Positions 1-7,932 of a stretch of 45,799 bases of DNA are shown here, piece after piece (position 1 is the stretch's first letter; each line of letters starts with the position of its first letter). Below the pieces are notes generated by a model. The model saw only the letters and a program-made list of their open reading frames with translations, searched no databases and was not told the origin of the DNA. The stretch is from Cellvibrionaceae bacterium. Its GTDB lineage: Bacteria > Pseudomonadota > Gammaproteobacteria > Pseudomonadales > Cellvibrionaceae. The DNA lies in the NCBI GenBank assembly GCA_025800365.1, contig JAOXRT010000193.1:1-45799 (forward strand), read 5' to 3'. Made by a program: the position numbers and the translations under genes.

Positions 1-237
1 TTGGTCCACAAACTGAATTCTGCAAATAAATACATTGCTTGTTCTCATATTGCCTGCTCGCATCCGCACAGTGCCTCCCAGTTCTTAATCTGTAGCCAAT
101 GTAAAACAGTAAAAGAAGTTATGATGGAGCCGAAGTTGCTCGAGGAGATTCAGAAAAATGTAAGCTCTGCGGGCTTTAAAATGCGGCACCCAAGTGTTGA
201 GTTGGAGTGCTTATGTGGAGATTGTTCGGAGTCGTAA
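1..237 (+). CDS. Fur/Zur-family metal-responsive repressor, C-terminal part (5' truncated)
   Basis: Only the dimerisation and metal-binding half is visible; the N-terminal winged helix lies before the window. The protein shows the Fur-superfamily pattern of an aromatic-containing stretch (SASQFLIC) running into a CSQC pair, and a second CGDC pair six residues from the end, which form the structural zinc site of Fur and Zur. The spacing and the HPH run just before SASQFLIC resemble Zur more than Fur, but without the DNA-binding half the metal cannot be assigned. An IACSH pentapeptide occurs twice in tandem (codons at 34-48 and 49-63), encoded by different synonymous codons; this is unusual for the family. 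The gene ends at a strong hairpin shared with the convergent peptidase gene. Confidence 0.75.
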   Translation: MVHKLNSANKYIACSHIACSHPHSASQFLICSQCKTVKEVMMEPKLLEEIQKNVSSAGFKMRHPSVELECLCGDCSES

Positions 238-261
238 GTTTTGTATCAATAGATCGATTTA

Positions 262-296
262 AATAACGGCAGCGTGCAAAACACGCTGCCGTTATT
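262..296. terminator. Bidirectional intrinsic terminator between convergent genes
   Basis: A perfect 15-bp inverted repeat (262-276 with 282-296, five-base loop CAAAA) sits 24 bases after the Fur/Zur stop codon and two bases from the stop of the convergent peptidase gene. The stem ends in AT pairs on both sides (AATAA and TTATT), so it can act on either strand, although neither side has a long T run. Confidence 0.75.
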
Positions 297-298
297 AC

Positions 299-1963
299 TT
301 ATAAGCCGAGTACTTGCTTACCTTGCTTAAAGGTAATGTCGACTGGGATATTGGCTTCTTGCAGGCGGGCTAAATCAGCCGCCAAACCTTTACCAATATT
401 TCCTTTCTCTTCAAAAAGTTTACCAACGCCTTGGTAATCGCCTTCACCTTGTAAGCGTAATATCAGCTCAGATAACGACGCCATGGCCTTGCTCATATTA
501 TCCATGTTTACGCCATACTGGCCCTTGTCGTTACGATAAAAAGCGCCTTTTTCGGCGAAATAATTAAAACGAATCATATTGGCTTTACCATGGGCAGAGC
601 TGGCACCAAAGCGAACCGAACGGAAAATGCCGGCTAGAAAGGTGGTGTAATAATCTTCCAGCTTACCTTCGGTGATCATGCCGTCTTTTAATAGCTGGCT
701 AACCATGTATAAGCCTAGGATGTCGGCTTTACCTTCTTCCAGTGCAGAAGCATGCTCTTTTAATGCTTGGCGAACGGTACCTTTACCGTTGATGGTATTT
801 TTAATGCCAAGGCCGTGGGCTACTTCGTGGAACATGGTGTTGCTAAAGAAGGCATTGAAAGTAATATTCTTGCGTTGCTCAGGCACGATCAATACTTCAG
901 AAATTGGCTTTAGAATATGATCGAACTTGGCTTGCATGGCGTTCTTCAGCTGTAAGCGGCGCGTGCCTTTTGATAGCTGTACTTCTTCATCATTGGGTAG
1001 GTTGATGGCGATGGTTTTACCCCCAGCATTAGAATGCCCAGCATAGTAAATGACATCGTAGGCGTTTAGATCGGCATTGCTACCTGGCATTTCTTGCTTG
1101 TACTTTTCAGGTACAGGTAAGCCCTTTTGCAATGCAGGCAGTGTGCTTGCAAATTTGGCTAAGCGCTTACTCCAGGACATGTCTTTTACAAGTACATAGG
1201 CCTCATAGGCGGCGCGGTATCCATAAAGCTGATCTTCATAGGTTTCGATCGCACCGATCACAACATCGATCGGGTTATTTTTCATATCCATCCATGCCAT
1301 GTCGGAAGGCTGATAGTCATCGCTGGTGATAGCCTTTGCACGCAGGCGCAAATAGTTGGCGAAGTCTTTATCTTCGGCAAGACTTGCTGCACGCTCTAAT
1401 AGCTTGGCGGCCTCGCTAAGTTGTTTGGCATAGGCTTGGCTATACGCTTGGGTTTCTAATTTACCGCCTTTTTCTTTAACCAGTGAGTAGAGGCCTTTTT
1501 TATCAGCAAAGCTTTGTTTCTCGAAACTTTCTTTACTCATGCTGTGTGGGTAAAACTCTGCACCTAGAGCTTTCTCTTTGTAACCACTCAAAAACGGCTG
1601 GTCGGCCTGTAGGCGATCCCATGGGCCATAGTTGATGTCGGCAAATTCGCGAACCTTTGGATCTTTGATGCTAGCAAGGAAGCTCTCTTTGTCCTGATAG
1701 AAAGCCTGCTGCCAAAATAGATCATCCATAATTTTTGAGGCATCAATCAACACGGCCAGCATTTTCTTTTGATTGGCACTTAAGTGGCTAAGGTCGCTGT
1801 TTAGAGTAACCTCCTGGTAGATATCCAAGCGGTCTTTGAATTCGGGTAATAGTTCAGGTTTGAGTAGCTGGGATTCGGCGGCTAGGGCGCTATGACTTAT
1901 CGCTAAGCTCAATAGGGCGGCACCGGTTAATTTTCGGCCCAGTTTGCTGATTGGGTTCATCAT
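299..1963 (-). CDS. Secreted zinc peptidase related to the M49 (dipeptidyl-peptidase III) family
   Basis: 554 residues. The first ~29 residues form a Sec signal peptide ending in SALA, so the enzyme is probably periplasmic. The active-site motif is HEVAHGLG at about residues 379-386 (ligands H379 and H383, general base E380), followed by EEGKAD at about 409-414, which would supply the third ligand. Classic DPP III has a one-residue-longer HExxGH motif and an EECRAE motif about 50 residues later; here the first motif is the ordinary HExxH and the gap is about 30 residues. This matches bacterial DPP III-like proteins that have not been well characterised biochemically. Substrate unknown; peptide hydrolysis is inferred. 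The gene is monocistronic, with its own terminator and a long repeat-bearing region upstream. Confidence 0.7.
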   Translation of the reverse strand: MMNPISKLGRKLTGAALLSLAISHSALAAESQLLKPELLPEFKDRLDIYQEVTLNSDLSHLSANQKKMLAVLIDASKIMDDLFWQQAFYQDKESFLASIKDPKVREFADINYGPWDRLQADQPFLSGYKEKALGAEFYPHSMSKESFEKQSFADKKGLYSLVKEKGGKLETQAYSQAYAKQLSEAAKLLERAASLAEDKDFANYLRLRAKAITSDDYQPSDMAWMDMKNNPIDVVIGAIETYEDQLYGYRAAYEAYVLVKDMSWSKRLAKFASTLPALQKGLPVPEKYKQEMPGSNADLNAYDVIYYAGHSNAGGKTIAINLPNDEEVQLSKGTRRLQLKNAMQAKFDHILKPISEVLIVPEQRKNITFNAFFSNTMFHEVAHGLGIKNTINGKGTVRQALKEHASALEEGKADILGLYMVSQLLKDGMITEGKLEDYYTTFLAGIFRSVRFGASSAHGKANMIRFNYFAEKGAFYRNDKGQYGVNMDNMSKAMASLSELILRLQGEGDYQGVGKLFEEKGNIGKGLAADLARLQEANIPVDITFKQGKQVLGL

Positions 1964-2060
1964 CCACTCCTGTAGTGTCTTTTGTTTACTTAGTTAAGAC
2001 GCTTGGTGGGAGTGTTCCCTGAAGATTTGATGAGAGAAAGGTGTTTTAAGAGTGTGCAGG

Positions 2061-2186
2061 TCTGACCGCATGCCTTGGGTGGGGGACTCTTTGCTGGGTA
2101 CGCAAAAAGCGGCGTCCATGCCAGCTCGGCTCCTCCTCCGAGTCGGAGACGCCCCTGCAAAGAGTCCCCCACCCAAGGCATTCTGC
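2061..2186 (-). repeat. Palindromic element PE1 (126 bp, divergent core)
   Basis: Part of the 548-base gap 1964-2511, which holds no convincing gene. Two perfect 25-bp arms (2070-2094 and 2157-2181) enclose 62 bp. Read on the minus strand it begins with GCAG (2183-2186) and ends with GCGGTCAGA, the same terminal motifs as PE2-PE6. Its interior contains GGCATGGACGCCGC, shared with PE4, plus two further nested pairings (GGCGTC with GACGCC, CTCGG with CCGAG). Its length equals that of the short-core elements PE4 and PE5. A long RNA or cruciform hairpin is expected. It lies upstream of the peptidase gene and 63 bp from PE2 in divergent orientation. Confidence 0.75.
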
Positions 2187-2249
2187 ATTTGAGTATATTT
2201 TTGAGCAGAGGGGGTTATCGCAGTACGTTTTATGGGGAGCTACTCCGAT

Positions 2250-2435
2250 GTAGCTTTTAGGCTCTATGTAAGCTGACTTGGAACCGTAAAGCGACATGAC
2301 CAATCTCCTTGGAGGAGATTTGGGCTTGGCCGAAGGCTGAGCACCCGGATGGTACGAATCCACGTCGCGACCCGAGCGCCCAGGATGGCTTGAGCGCGTT
2401 CCTTGGCAGCTTACATAGGGCCTAAAAGCGGTTGG
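2250..2435 (+). repeat. Palindromic element PE2 (186 bp, long core)
   Basis: Begins GTAGCTTTTAG and ends CTAAAAGCGGTTGG; the two ends pair, and so do the inner arms (CTCTATGTAAG with CTTACATAGGG). The core is bounded by GGAAC (from 2280) and GTTCC (to 2402). The core carries the long form: an extra ~63-base module with an AATCTCC/GGAGGAGATT hairpin and GGCCGAAGGCTGAG, nearly identical to PE3, inserted where PE4 and PE5 have only a few bases. The module GAGCRCCC-GGATGG occurs twice inside the long core. No protein-coding frame is credible. It lies downstream of the aminotransferase gene. Confidence 0.8.
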
Positions 2436-2470
2436 TTTCCACTGAACGGAACGAGGTCTTATAAAGGCTA

Positions 2471-2493
2471 GGCGAGCACTGTATGTGCTCGCC
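2471..2493 (-). terminator. Hairpin downstream of the aminotransferase gene
   Basis: Perfect 9-bp stem GGCGAGCAC / GTGCTCGCC with a five-base loop, 18 bases beyond the aminotransferase stop codon on the minus strand. The following minus-strand sequence is only moderately T-rich, so this is a plausible but not ideal intrinsic terminator. Confidence 0.5.
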
Positions 2494-2511
2494 AGAAAGG
2501 TGGTAGGAGTA

Positions 2512-3789
2512 TTATGCCTCTAATGCTTGCTCAACAGACGCCAACTTAACCGCACACACAAACACCTGCATAGCCAAATCAACTTCATCTACCTTAGGCA
2601 CGCTCGGAGCGATACGGATATTACTGTTCTGCGGATCATTGCCATAGGGGTAGGTGGCACCGGCTGGAGTGAGTTTAACACCGGCCTCAGCGGCCAGCTC
2701 AACCACACGCTTGGCAAGACCAGGGCGAGTGTCGAAAGAAACAAAATAACCACCTGCGGCCGATTGCCACTGGCCCAAATCGTTATCACCAAAGGCTTCC
2801 TCTAAACGACTTAACACAACATCAAAGCGCGGGCGTAGTAAATCGGCATGCTTAACCATATGCGCTTTCAGGCTCGCCATATCTGGGAAAAGCTTAGCGT
2901 GGCGAAGTTGGTTCACCTTATCTGGCCCAATGCTCGCAACCGAAAGAGTAGCCTTAAATGCAGCAAGGTTAGCAGGACTAGCTGCCATAAAAGCCACACC
3001 GGCACCAGCAAAGCTTACCTTAGAAGTAGAAGCAAATTGCAGCACAGAATCTTCAGTGCCGTGTTGCTTACAGAAATCAGCGATAGCTGGCAATGCGGCA
3101 GCGTCGGCATTTAGATCATGCAGGACATAGGCGTTGTCCCAGAATACCCGGAAGCCATCACCAGCGATGTTGCCAAGCTTAGCGATACGTTCAATGGTCT
3201 CGCTACTGTATACCGTGCCTGTTGGGTTCGAGTACTTGGGTACGCACCACATACCCTTAATGCTCGGATCGGCTGTTACCATGGCTTCTACCTGATCCAT
3301 AACCGGACCGTTCTCATCCATGGCTACGGTGAGCATCTCAATACCGAAATGCTCACAGATAGTGAAATGACGATCATAGCCAGGAACTGGGCAGATAAAC
3401 TTAACTTTTTCCTGCTTCTGCCAGGCACTGTCTGGGCCAGCATAACCAAAGCTGTAGGCTTGCAGCATGGCTTGGAACATCAGGGTTAGGCTGGAGTTGC
3501 CACCCACTAAAATCATATCTTGGGGAACTGATAGAATCTCAGCACCTAGGGCCTTCATCTCAGCAATACCGTCAAGGCCACCATAGTTACGTACATCGGT
3601 ACCGTTACTACTGCTATAATCGCCACCCAAAATGCCATCCAAGTGATTGGATAAGTCTAGCTGAGCACTAGAAGGCTTGCCGCGGGTAATATCCAGCTGT
3701 AAGCCCTGGGCTTTAAAGTTCTCAAATTCCTGCTGCAGCTGGGTTTGCCACTGTTGCAGTTGTTCTTGGCTGGCTTGATTAAGATCCAC
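2512..3789 (-). CDS. PLP-dependent aminotransferase, probable aspartate aminotransferase (PF12897 type)
   Basis: 425 residues of fold-type I. The PLP lysine is K257 in STSKVSFAGAG, preceded by YSNPTG (186-191) and FWDNAY (216-221), which supply the usual cofactor-binding Asn and Asp/Tyr residues. VGGNSS (95-100) binds the phosphate. The N-terminal half with DITRGKPSS and NYGGLDGI is typical of the 'MocR-like' aminotransferase family PF12897, whose mycobacterial member Rv3722c was shown to be the main aspartate aminotransferase; there is no GntR-type DNA-binding domain here. The reaction is therefore inferred to be aspartate + 2-oxoglutarate to oxaloacetate + glutamate in the cytoplasm. A GGAAGGCT-like stretch before the start (reading GAAGGAGCC-type order on the minus strand) provides the ribosome site. 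Monocistronic, divergent from the GDT1-like gene. Confidence 0.82.
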   Translation of the reverse strand: MDLNQASQEQLQQWQTQLQQEFENFKAQGLQLDITRGKPSSAQLDLSNHLDGILGGDYSSSNGTDVRNYGGLDGIAEMKALGAEILSVPQDMILVGGNSSLTLMFQAMLQAYSFGYAGPDSAWQKQEKVKFICPVPGYDRHFTICEHFGIEMLTVAMDENGPVMDQVEAMVTADPSIKGMWCVPKYSNPTGTVYSSETIERIAKLGNIAGDGFRVFWDNAYVLHDLNADAAALPAIADFCKQHGTEDSVLQFASTSKVSFAGAGVAFMAASPANLAAFKATLSVASIGPDKVNQLRHAKLFPDMASLKAHMVKHADLLRPRFDVVLSRLEEAFGDNDLGQWQSAAGGYFVSFDTRPGLAKRVVELAAEAGVKLTPAGATYPYGNDPQNSNIRIAPSVPKVDEVDLAMQVFVCAVKLASVEQALEA

Positions 3790-3937
3790 GGAAGGCTCCT
3801 TAAATTAAATGCTGTGCTATATGGCTGCTGTGTTATATGGCGCTAGTGGCCGAGATGCTATTCGCCAAAAAAGGCGGCCGCATTATAGCCTAAAGGCTGG
3901 CGCAGCGTCTTGATGACAATCAGTTAGGTAGACCAAA

Positions 3938-4210
3938 GTGGACATAAAAGTTTTAGCCACCGTATTTGTAACTATTTTTCTTGCCGAATTGGGTGATAAA
4001 ACTCAATTGGCCACCCTGTTATTTGCAGCAGATAAAGAAGTCAGTAAATGGACAGTGTTTATTGGGGCCTCTCTTGCCCTAGTTGCCTGTGCTGGCATTG
4101 GCGTGCTATTGGGGCAATACGCCTCCCAGTACTTGAATGAGAAGTACCTAAACCTAGTTGCAGGTGCAGGCTTTGTTATTATTGGTGCTTGGACCTTGTG
4201 GCGAGCCTAA
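3938..4210 (+). CDS. Half-size TMEM165/GDT1 (UPF0016) family cation transporter
   Basis: 90 residues with three predicted membrane helices (about 4-25, 38-60, 70-88). The family signature ELGDKTQ is at residues 17-23 in the first helix, where the acidic residue binds the cation. Most members have two such repeats in ~200 residues with two signatures; this is a single repeat and must dimerise to form a transporter, as known for some bacterial members. Characterised relatives exchange Mn2+ or Ca2+ for H+; Mn2+ export is the likeliest bacterial role but is inferred. The start is GTG with a weak AGG upstream. Transcribed divergently from the aminotransferase gene. Confidence 0.85.
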   Translation: MDIKVLATVFVTIFLAELGDKTQLATLLFAADKEVSKWTVFIGASLALVACAGIGVLLGQYASQYLNEKYLNLVAGAGFVIIGAWTLWRA

Positions 4211-4373
4211 CCACCTTCTTAGCTGCTTGCGTTTGCAAGCTAAGGCGCGATATCAGATAGCTTGATTTGCAATATTTTGGGTTGTTTATCCTCGGCTAGC
4301 TTTTCGCCTAAAGGTATTGTTCTTTCATTCTTTATTTTCGGTCTTAACTTAATCAGGAAGGGCTTCGGGCTTA

Positions 4374-5141
4374 TTAGTTGAGTGAGCCTCGGTGTTTTTC
4401 AACAAGCTTGATCGTATGTTCAAGCAGCTCTTTACCACCTGGGGCGCCGTGGGTTGGAATGACAGAATTTATTGCTGGGAAACTTTGGATAATGCTTTTG
4501 ACTGAACCGTCCCAGCTATTTACATCGCCATCTTGAGTGTTTCCCATGCCCTTGGCATTGCCTGGGCGAATTAAGCAGCCGCCGTAGAGCATCTTTTCAT
4601 CGGGTAGATAGACTACAATATTGTCGAGAGTGTGGCCTGCGCCGGGTTTAAACGCGATAAGAGGGCTAATGTCACTGCTCTTATTATTGTTGTCAAAGCT
4701 TAGATTAAATTCTGCCGGCAATAGCTTATTGCTCGGGGCGAGATCGTTGGAGTGAGGGTTTGCCCAGGTTTTTATACCATAGCTTCTTACGGTTTCGACG
4801 CCGCCCATTTTATCGGAATGGGCATGGGTAAATACGGCGCGAGTGATAGGGTGTTTAAGGGTTGTTTTTGCCCACTCCAATATAGTTTTGGTTTGCGCAT
4901 TATTCCACGCTGTGTCGATTAAGGTAGAGCTTTCCTCATCAAGAACGATTAAACCATTGGCGGGAATTGTTCCCCACTTATCAAAACTCTTGTAGCTGGT
5001 GTGCATCCAGACATTTTTAGATAATTGCGTGAATACAGCGTCGGTTTCAATGTTTTCAAGGTGAGCCTTGGTCGCATGACTGCTTATAGTAAAAGCACTA
5101 AGCATTGCTAGGCATAGGCTAACAAGAATAAATTTTGGCAT
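4374..5141 (-). CDS. Subclass B1 metallo-beta-lactamase (NDM-like sequence features)
   Basis: 255 residues with a Sec signal peptide (cleavage near SHA, residue 23), so periplasmic. All six B1 zinc ligands are present in order: H106-A-H108-S-D110 (Zn1/Zn2), H170 in GAGHTLDN, C189 in YGGCLI, and H231 in PTHGAPGG. The Cys ligand is what separates B1 from B2/B3 and from other metallo-hydrolases. THAHSDKMGG and the following YGIKTWAN closely echo NDM (THAHQDKMGG). The substrate-carboxylate lysine of B1 enzymes (three after the Cys) is replaced by R192; the conserved Asn of the GN motif is N201, and DGDV replaces DADV. Established B1 enzymes hydrolyse penicillins, cephalosporins and carbapenems; activity here is inferred. 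No integron, transposase or insertion sequence is adjacent, which suggests a resident chromosomal gene. Confidence 0.87.
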   Translation of the reverse strand: MPKFILVSLCLAMLSAFTISSHATKAHLENIETDAVFTQLSKNVWMHTSYKSFDKWGTIPANGLIVLDEESSTLIDTAWNNAQTKTILEWAKTTLKHPITRAVFTHAHSDKMGGVETVRSYGIKTWANPHSNDLAPSNKLLPAEFNLSFDNNNKSSDISPLIAFKPGAGHTLDNIVVYLPDEKMLYGGCLIRPGNAKGMGNTQDGDVNSWDGSVKSIIQSFPAINSVIPTHGAPGGKELLEHTIKLVEKHRGSLN

Positions 5142-5275
5142 ATGACTTTCTACCTTTTCCTATCAAGCTTTCTTTCTACTTCCATCTTCTTCTATATTGG
5201 TGGGCTTTTCTATTCGCTTTTGTCTACTTGCTTTAATCGAGCCAAATCAACTTGGAAAGTTCCAGAAAAAATAAT

Positions 5276-5698
5276 TTATTTGGCGAGATAAGGCATCATC
5301 TGCATAGGTGGCCCAGCTTGCTGCTCTAGGTCGTCGTTGATGTCGAAACGTGGATCTCGACTGCTTACCCAAAGATGGCCTTCAGGTTTGAAGTCGGCGG
5401 GGTCGTCGAGGGTAGATGCTAGGCAAACAATGACGTTGTCCAAAACGGTAATGTCAGAATATAGGGCATCACCGCAGCTATCACAGCGATGTTCGATAAG
5501 ATCTTTCCCAGAACCGCCTTTGCTGTGGTAAGTAGCAGTGTTGCCACTTATGTCGATCTGACTTTTCTGGATCAAAAATAAGCTGACACAAGGCGCGCTG
5601 TTACGCTTTTGACAGGCATGGCAGTGGCAATAACCAGAATATAGAGGTTGGCTTTTAACTTGATAGTTAACTTGGCCGCAACGGCAGGCTCCACGCAT
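5276..5698 (-). CDS. GFA/CENP-V domain zinc-binding protein
   Basis: 140 residues covering one GFA domain. Zinc-binding cysteines are seen as CRC (residues 5-7) followed by CHCHACQ (about 24-30) and CDSCGDALY (about 72-80), the standard pattern of the glutathione-dependent formaldehyde-activating (Gfa) and CENP-V families. Most bacterial members have no proven activity, so the Gfa name should not be taken as a function; a role in S-hydroxymethylglutathione formation is only a family possibility. It lies between the regA-like gene and the metallo-beta-lactamase gene, all on the minus strand with ~140-base gaps, so co-transcription is possible but not evident. Confidence 0.82.
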   Translation of the reverse strand: MRGACRCGQVNYQVKSQPLYSGYCHCHACQKRNSAPCVSLFLIQKSQIDISGNTATYHSKGGSGKDLIEHRCDSCGDALYSDITVLDNVIVCLASTLDDPADFKPEGHLWVSSRDPRFDINDDLEQQAGPPMQMMPYLAK

Positions 5699-5842
5699 AG
5701 TTTTTCACTTCTTATTATGAAAGGAGCAATGATTATAAGGGGCTTATCAGGTCAGTGCATTAGTAAAAGTTAGTAAATATCGATACGCCTATAAATTCTC
5801 TCAGCTCGGCTATTTATCTTAGGTATTCTATGGCTTTTAGCG

Positions 5843-6382
5843 CTATTGCTTTACCGGTCGCTTTTGCAATTTACGCTGCAAAGTACGACGGTGCATTCCC
5901 AGAGCACGAGCGGTGGCAGAGATATTGCCGTCGTGTTCACTAAGTACGCGCTGGATATGCTCCCATTCTAGGCGATTTACTGAAGGTGGCTGGGTGCTGA
6001 TTTCCACATCAGCATTACCTTGGCCTTGTTCAAAGGCATTAAGAATGTCGTCGGCATCGGCTGGTTTACAGAGGTAGTTTTGTGCGCCGAGTTTGATGGC
6101 TTCTACCGCAGTACTGATGCTAGAGTAGCCAGTCAGCATCACGATTTTTAAATCTTGCTGTTGCTGCTTTAGTTTTTCAATCAGTTGCAAGCCCGACTCT
6201 TCGGCCAATTTTAAATCGACAACAGCTTTGGAAAAGTGGTGAGCTTGGCACAGCGTTAGCGCATCTGCGATGGTGCAAGCTGTGTAAACATCAAACTCTC
6301 GCTTTTTAAAGGCTCTATGTAAAACCTGTAAAAAGACCTCGTCATCGTCCACTAGCAATAGCTTTTCAATTTCATCACTCAT
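5843..6382 (-). CDS. RegA/PrrA/RoxR-type response regulator
   Basis: 179 residues. The receiver domain (about 7-118) has the acidic pocket VDDDE (11-15), phospho-acceptor D56 in VVDLKLAEESG, and K106 in the CKP motif. A short linker leads to a Fis-type helix-turn-helix (about 138-175) ending in NISATARALGMHRRTLQRKL, which is almost the invariant DNA-binding signature of RegA/ActR/PrrA/RoxR. These regulators control respiratory chain, carbon and nitrogen genes in response to redox state. It overlaps the sensor kinase gene by eight bases, so the two are translationally coupled. Confidence 0.92.
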   Translation of the reverse strand: MSDEIEKLLLVDDDEVFLQVLHRAFKKREFDVYTACTIADALTLCQAHHFSKAVVDLKLAEESGLQLIEKLKQQQQDLKIVMLTGYSSISTAVEAIKLGAQNYLCKPADADDILNAFEQGQGNADVEISTQPPSVNRLEWEHIQRVLSEHDGNISATARALGMHRRTLQRKLQKRPVKQ

Positions 6383-7706
6383 GAACGTTCCTCGATCTTT
6401 CTTCGCTCAGCGGCAGGCGAAGTTCGGTATGGGTGCCCTTGCCATCACGATTATACAGTTTGATTTCGCCGCCGTGTCGGCTAATGCTGGCATGACTTAA
6501 AAACAAACCTAGACCAAAGCCTTTACCCTTGGTACTCACAAAAGGCTTGCCAAGCTGCTCAGCGATTTCGATGGGAATGCCTGGACCATTGTCATCGATG
6601 GTTAGCATAAACTCTTTATTGCTCCACGCCATTGTGACCGCAATACCCGTTGGGCAGGCATCGGCGGCGTTGTTTAGCAGGTTTAACATGGACTGCCCAA
6701 TAGTGGCATCAAAGCTGATGTGTTTTTCTGGGCAATCCTTACCCAGCTGTATGTCGGCTTCAACTTCCGGGCGCATAATCAGCCACTGCTCGATAATATC
6801 GTCGCAATATGCATGCAAATCTTGCTGGCTCTGAGTGCCGGCTTGGCTTTGTTCGGCGCGATTGATTAGGTTTTTTAAGGTGCTGTTGCATTGCCCAACT
6901 TGTGATTGCAGCAGTTCTATATCGGCCTGTAGCTCAGGGTTGTCTGGGTGATCGTCACGCATTTCGCTGAGCAGCGTTTTAATGGTAGATAAGGGTGTAC
7001 CCAATTCATGGGCGGTACCTGCCGCCAGTGTTGCAACGGCCATAAGCTGTTGGTTGAGCATCTCTTCTTCGCGAAGTCTCGTTAGTGCTTGGTCTTGGCC
7101 GCGAATATTGCGCGCCATTTGCACCACAAAATAGCTAATCAGCAGCGCGCTCACCATAAAGTTAATCCACATCCCTAAGGTGTGCATATTCCACTGTGAG
7201 CCACCGTGATTATTATGGCCTTCGTGCACCATGGTAAGTTCATGGTGTTGGCTCATTGGAGAAAGCTCTTCAATGGGAATGTGGTAAATCAGTAATGCGG
7301 TATAAGCAGCAACGCTCATGGCGGTGAGTATAGCGGCATAGTTCCAGCTTAAGGTGGCCGCCGCAATACATAGCGGCACCAAATAATAAGAGACAAAGGG
7401 GTTATTGGCCCCGCCGGAAAAATACAGCAATAAACTGATACACAAGGTATCGAGTAAAAGCTGTGAGAAAAACTCTAATTCGGTTACAGGCCAAGGCTTT
7501 TGCAAGCGCAACCATGTCAGCAGATTAATGGCCGTAATGCCCGTTAGAATTAAGCCAAGCACGCTGTAGGGCAATACTAGATCCAAGGCGAAATAGCTGC
7601 TGACTAAAGCAATAGACAGTGCGCAGATAAGTAGTCCGCGAATCACCATTAAGCGACGTAAATTATTGGTCGGTGCGGCCAGGCTGAAGGAGTGGTCTTG
7701 AATCAT
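6375..7706 (-). CDS. RegB/PrrB/RoxS-type redox sensor histidine kinase
   Basis: Membrane sensor kinase with five to six N-terminal helices. Numbered from the upstream GTG at 7796, the quinone-binding heptapeptide GGANNPF is at 128-134, the H-box is LAAGTAHELGTPLS with H263, and QSQVGQCNSTL places C303 at the position of the redox-active cysteine of RegB. N, G1 and G2 boxes (NLLNNAADA, DNGPGIP, GKGFGLGL) complete the kinase. A His-rich loop (MSQHHELTMVHEGHNNHGG) precedes the last helix. I use ATG 7706 (443 residues, MIQDHSF) because RegB proteins start ~20 residues before the first helix; GTG 7796 would add 30 residues of unlike sequence. Neither start has a strong ribosome site. With the overlapping regulator it should adjust respiratory gene expression to the redox state of the quinone pool. 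Confidence 0.9.
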   Translation of the reverse strand: MIQDHSFSLAAPTNNLRRLMVIRGLLICALSIALVSSYFALDLVLPYSVLGLILTGITAINLLTWLRLQKPWPVTELEFFSQLLLDTLCISLLLYFSGGANNPFVSYYLVPLCIAAATLSWNYAAILTAMSVAAYTALLIYHIPIEELSPMSQHHELTMVHEGHNNHGGSQWNMHTLGMWINFMVSALLISYFVVQMARNIRGQDQALTRLREEEMLNQQLMAVATLAAGTAHELGTPLSTIKTLLSEMRDDHPDNPELQADIELLQSQVGQCNSTLKNLINRAEQSQAGTQSQQDLHAYCDDIIEQWLIMRPEVEADIQLGKDCPEKHISFDATIGQSMLNLLNNAADACPTGIAVTMAWSNKEFMLTIDDNGPGIPIEIAEQLGKPFVSTKGKGFGLGLFLSHASISRHGGEIKLYNRDGKGTHTELRLPLSEERSRNVHE

Positions 7707-7889
7707 ATAGGTGCTAATAAACTCGTTGGCGAAAAACCGGTGGCCCCTCAAACTTGCACCTTGTGTTTCAACAGCGCAAGCGGTGCTGGGAGCCACCTTT
7801 TAAGCTATGAGTAGATAGAGTAAGACAGAGCAGCTCGTTTGCCTACTGCTTACCACTAGCAATTTAGCCCCAGAGCCCAAAAGAAACAA

Positions 7890-7905
7890 TGTGACATGAT
7901 GTCGC
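7890..7905 (-). promoter_or_regulatory. Possible RegA/RoxR box upstream of the sensor kinase gene
   Basis: TGTGACATGATGTCGC contains the perfect inverted repeat GACAT-G-ATGTC. On the coding (minus) strand it reads TGCGACA-TCAT-GTCAC, which fits the split consensus recalled for PrrA/RegA sites (YGCGRCR followed by GNCGC) with one mismatch in the second half. It lies 94-184 bases before the two candidate starts, suggesting autoregulation. Inference only. Confidence 0.4.
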
Positions 7906-7932
7906 ACAATAAAAAACTAGGTGATATAGACT

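Noticed and set aside
1990-2363. Several 60-105 residue open frames on both strands across PE1 and PE2
   Set aside because: They run through long inverted repeats, mirror each other because of the palindromes, and have biased composition without ribosome sites. They are products of the repeat structure.
3118-3489. 123-residue open frame opposite the aminotransferase gene
   Set aside because: Antisense to a well-supported gene with all catalytic motifs; no ribosome site.
4211-4373. Imperfect hairpin CTTAGC...GCAAGCTAAG after the GDT1-like gene as a terminator
   Set aside because: The stem has a two-base bulge and no T run follows on either strand, so it was not called.
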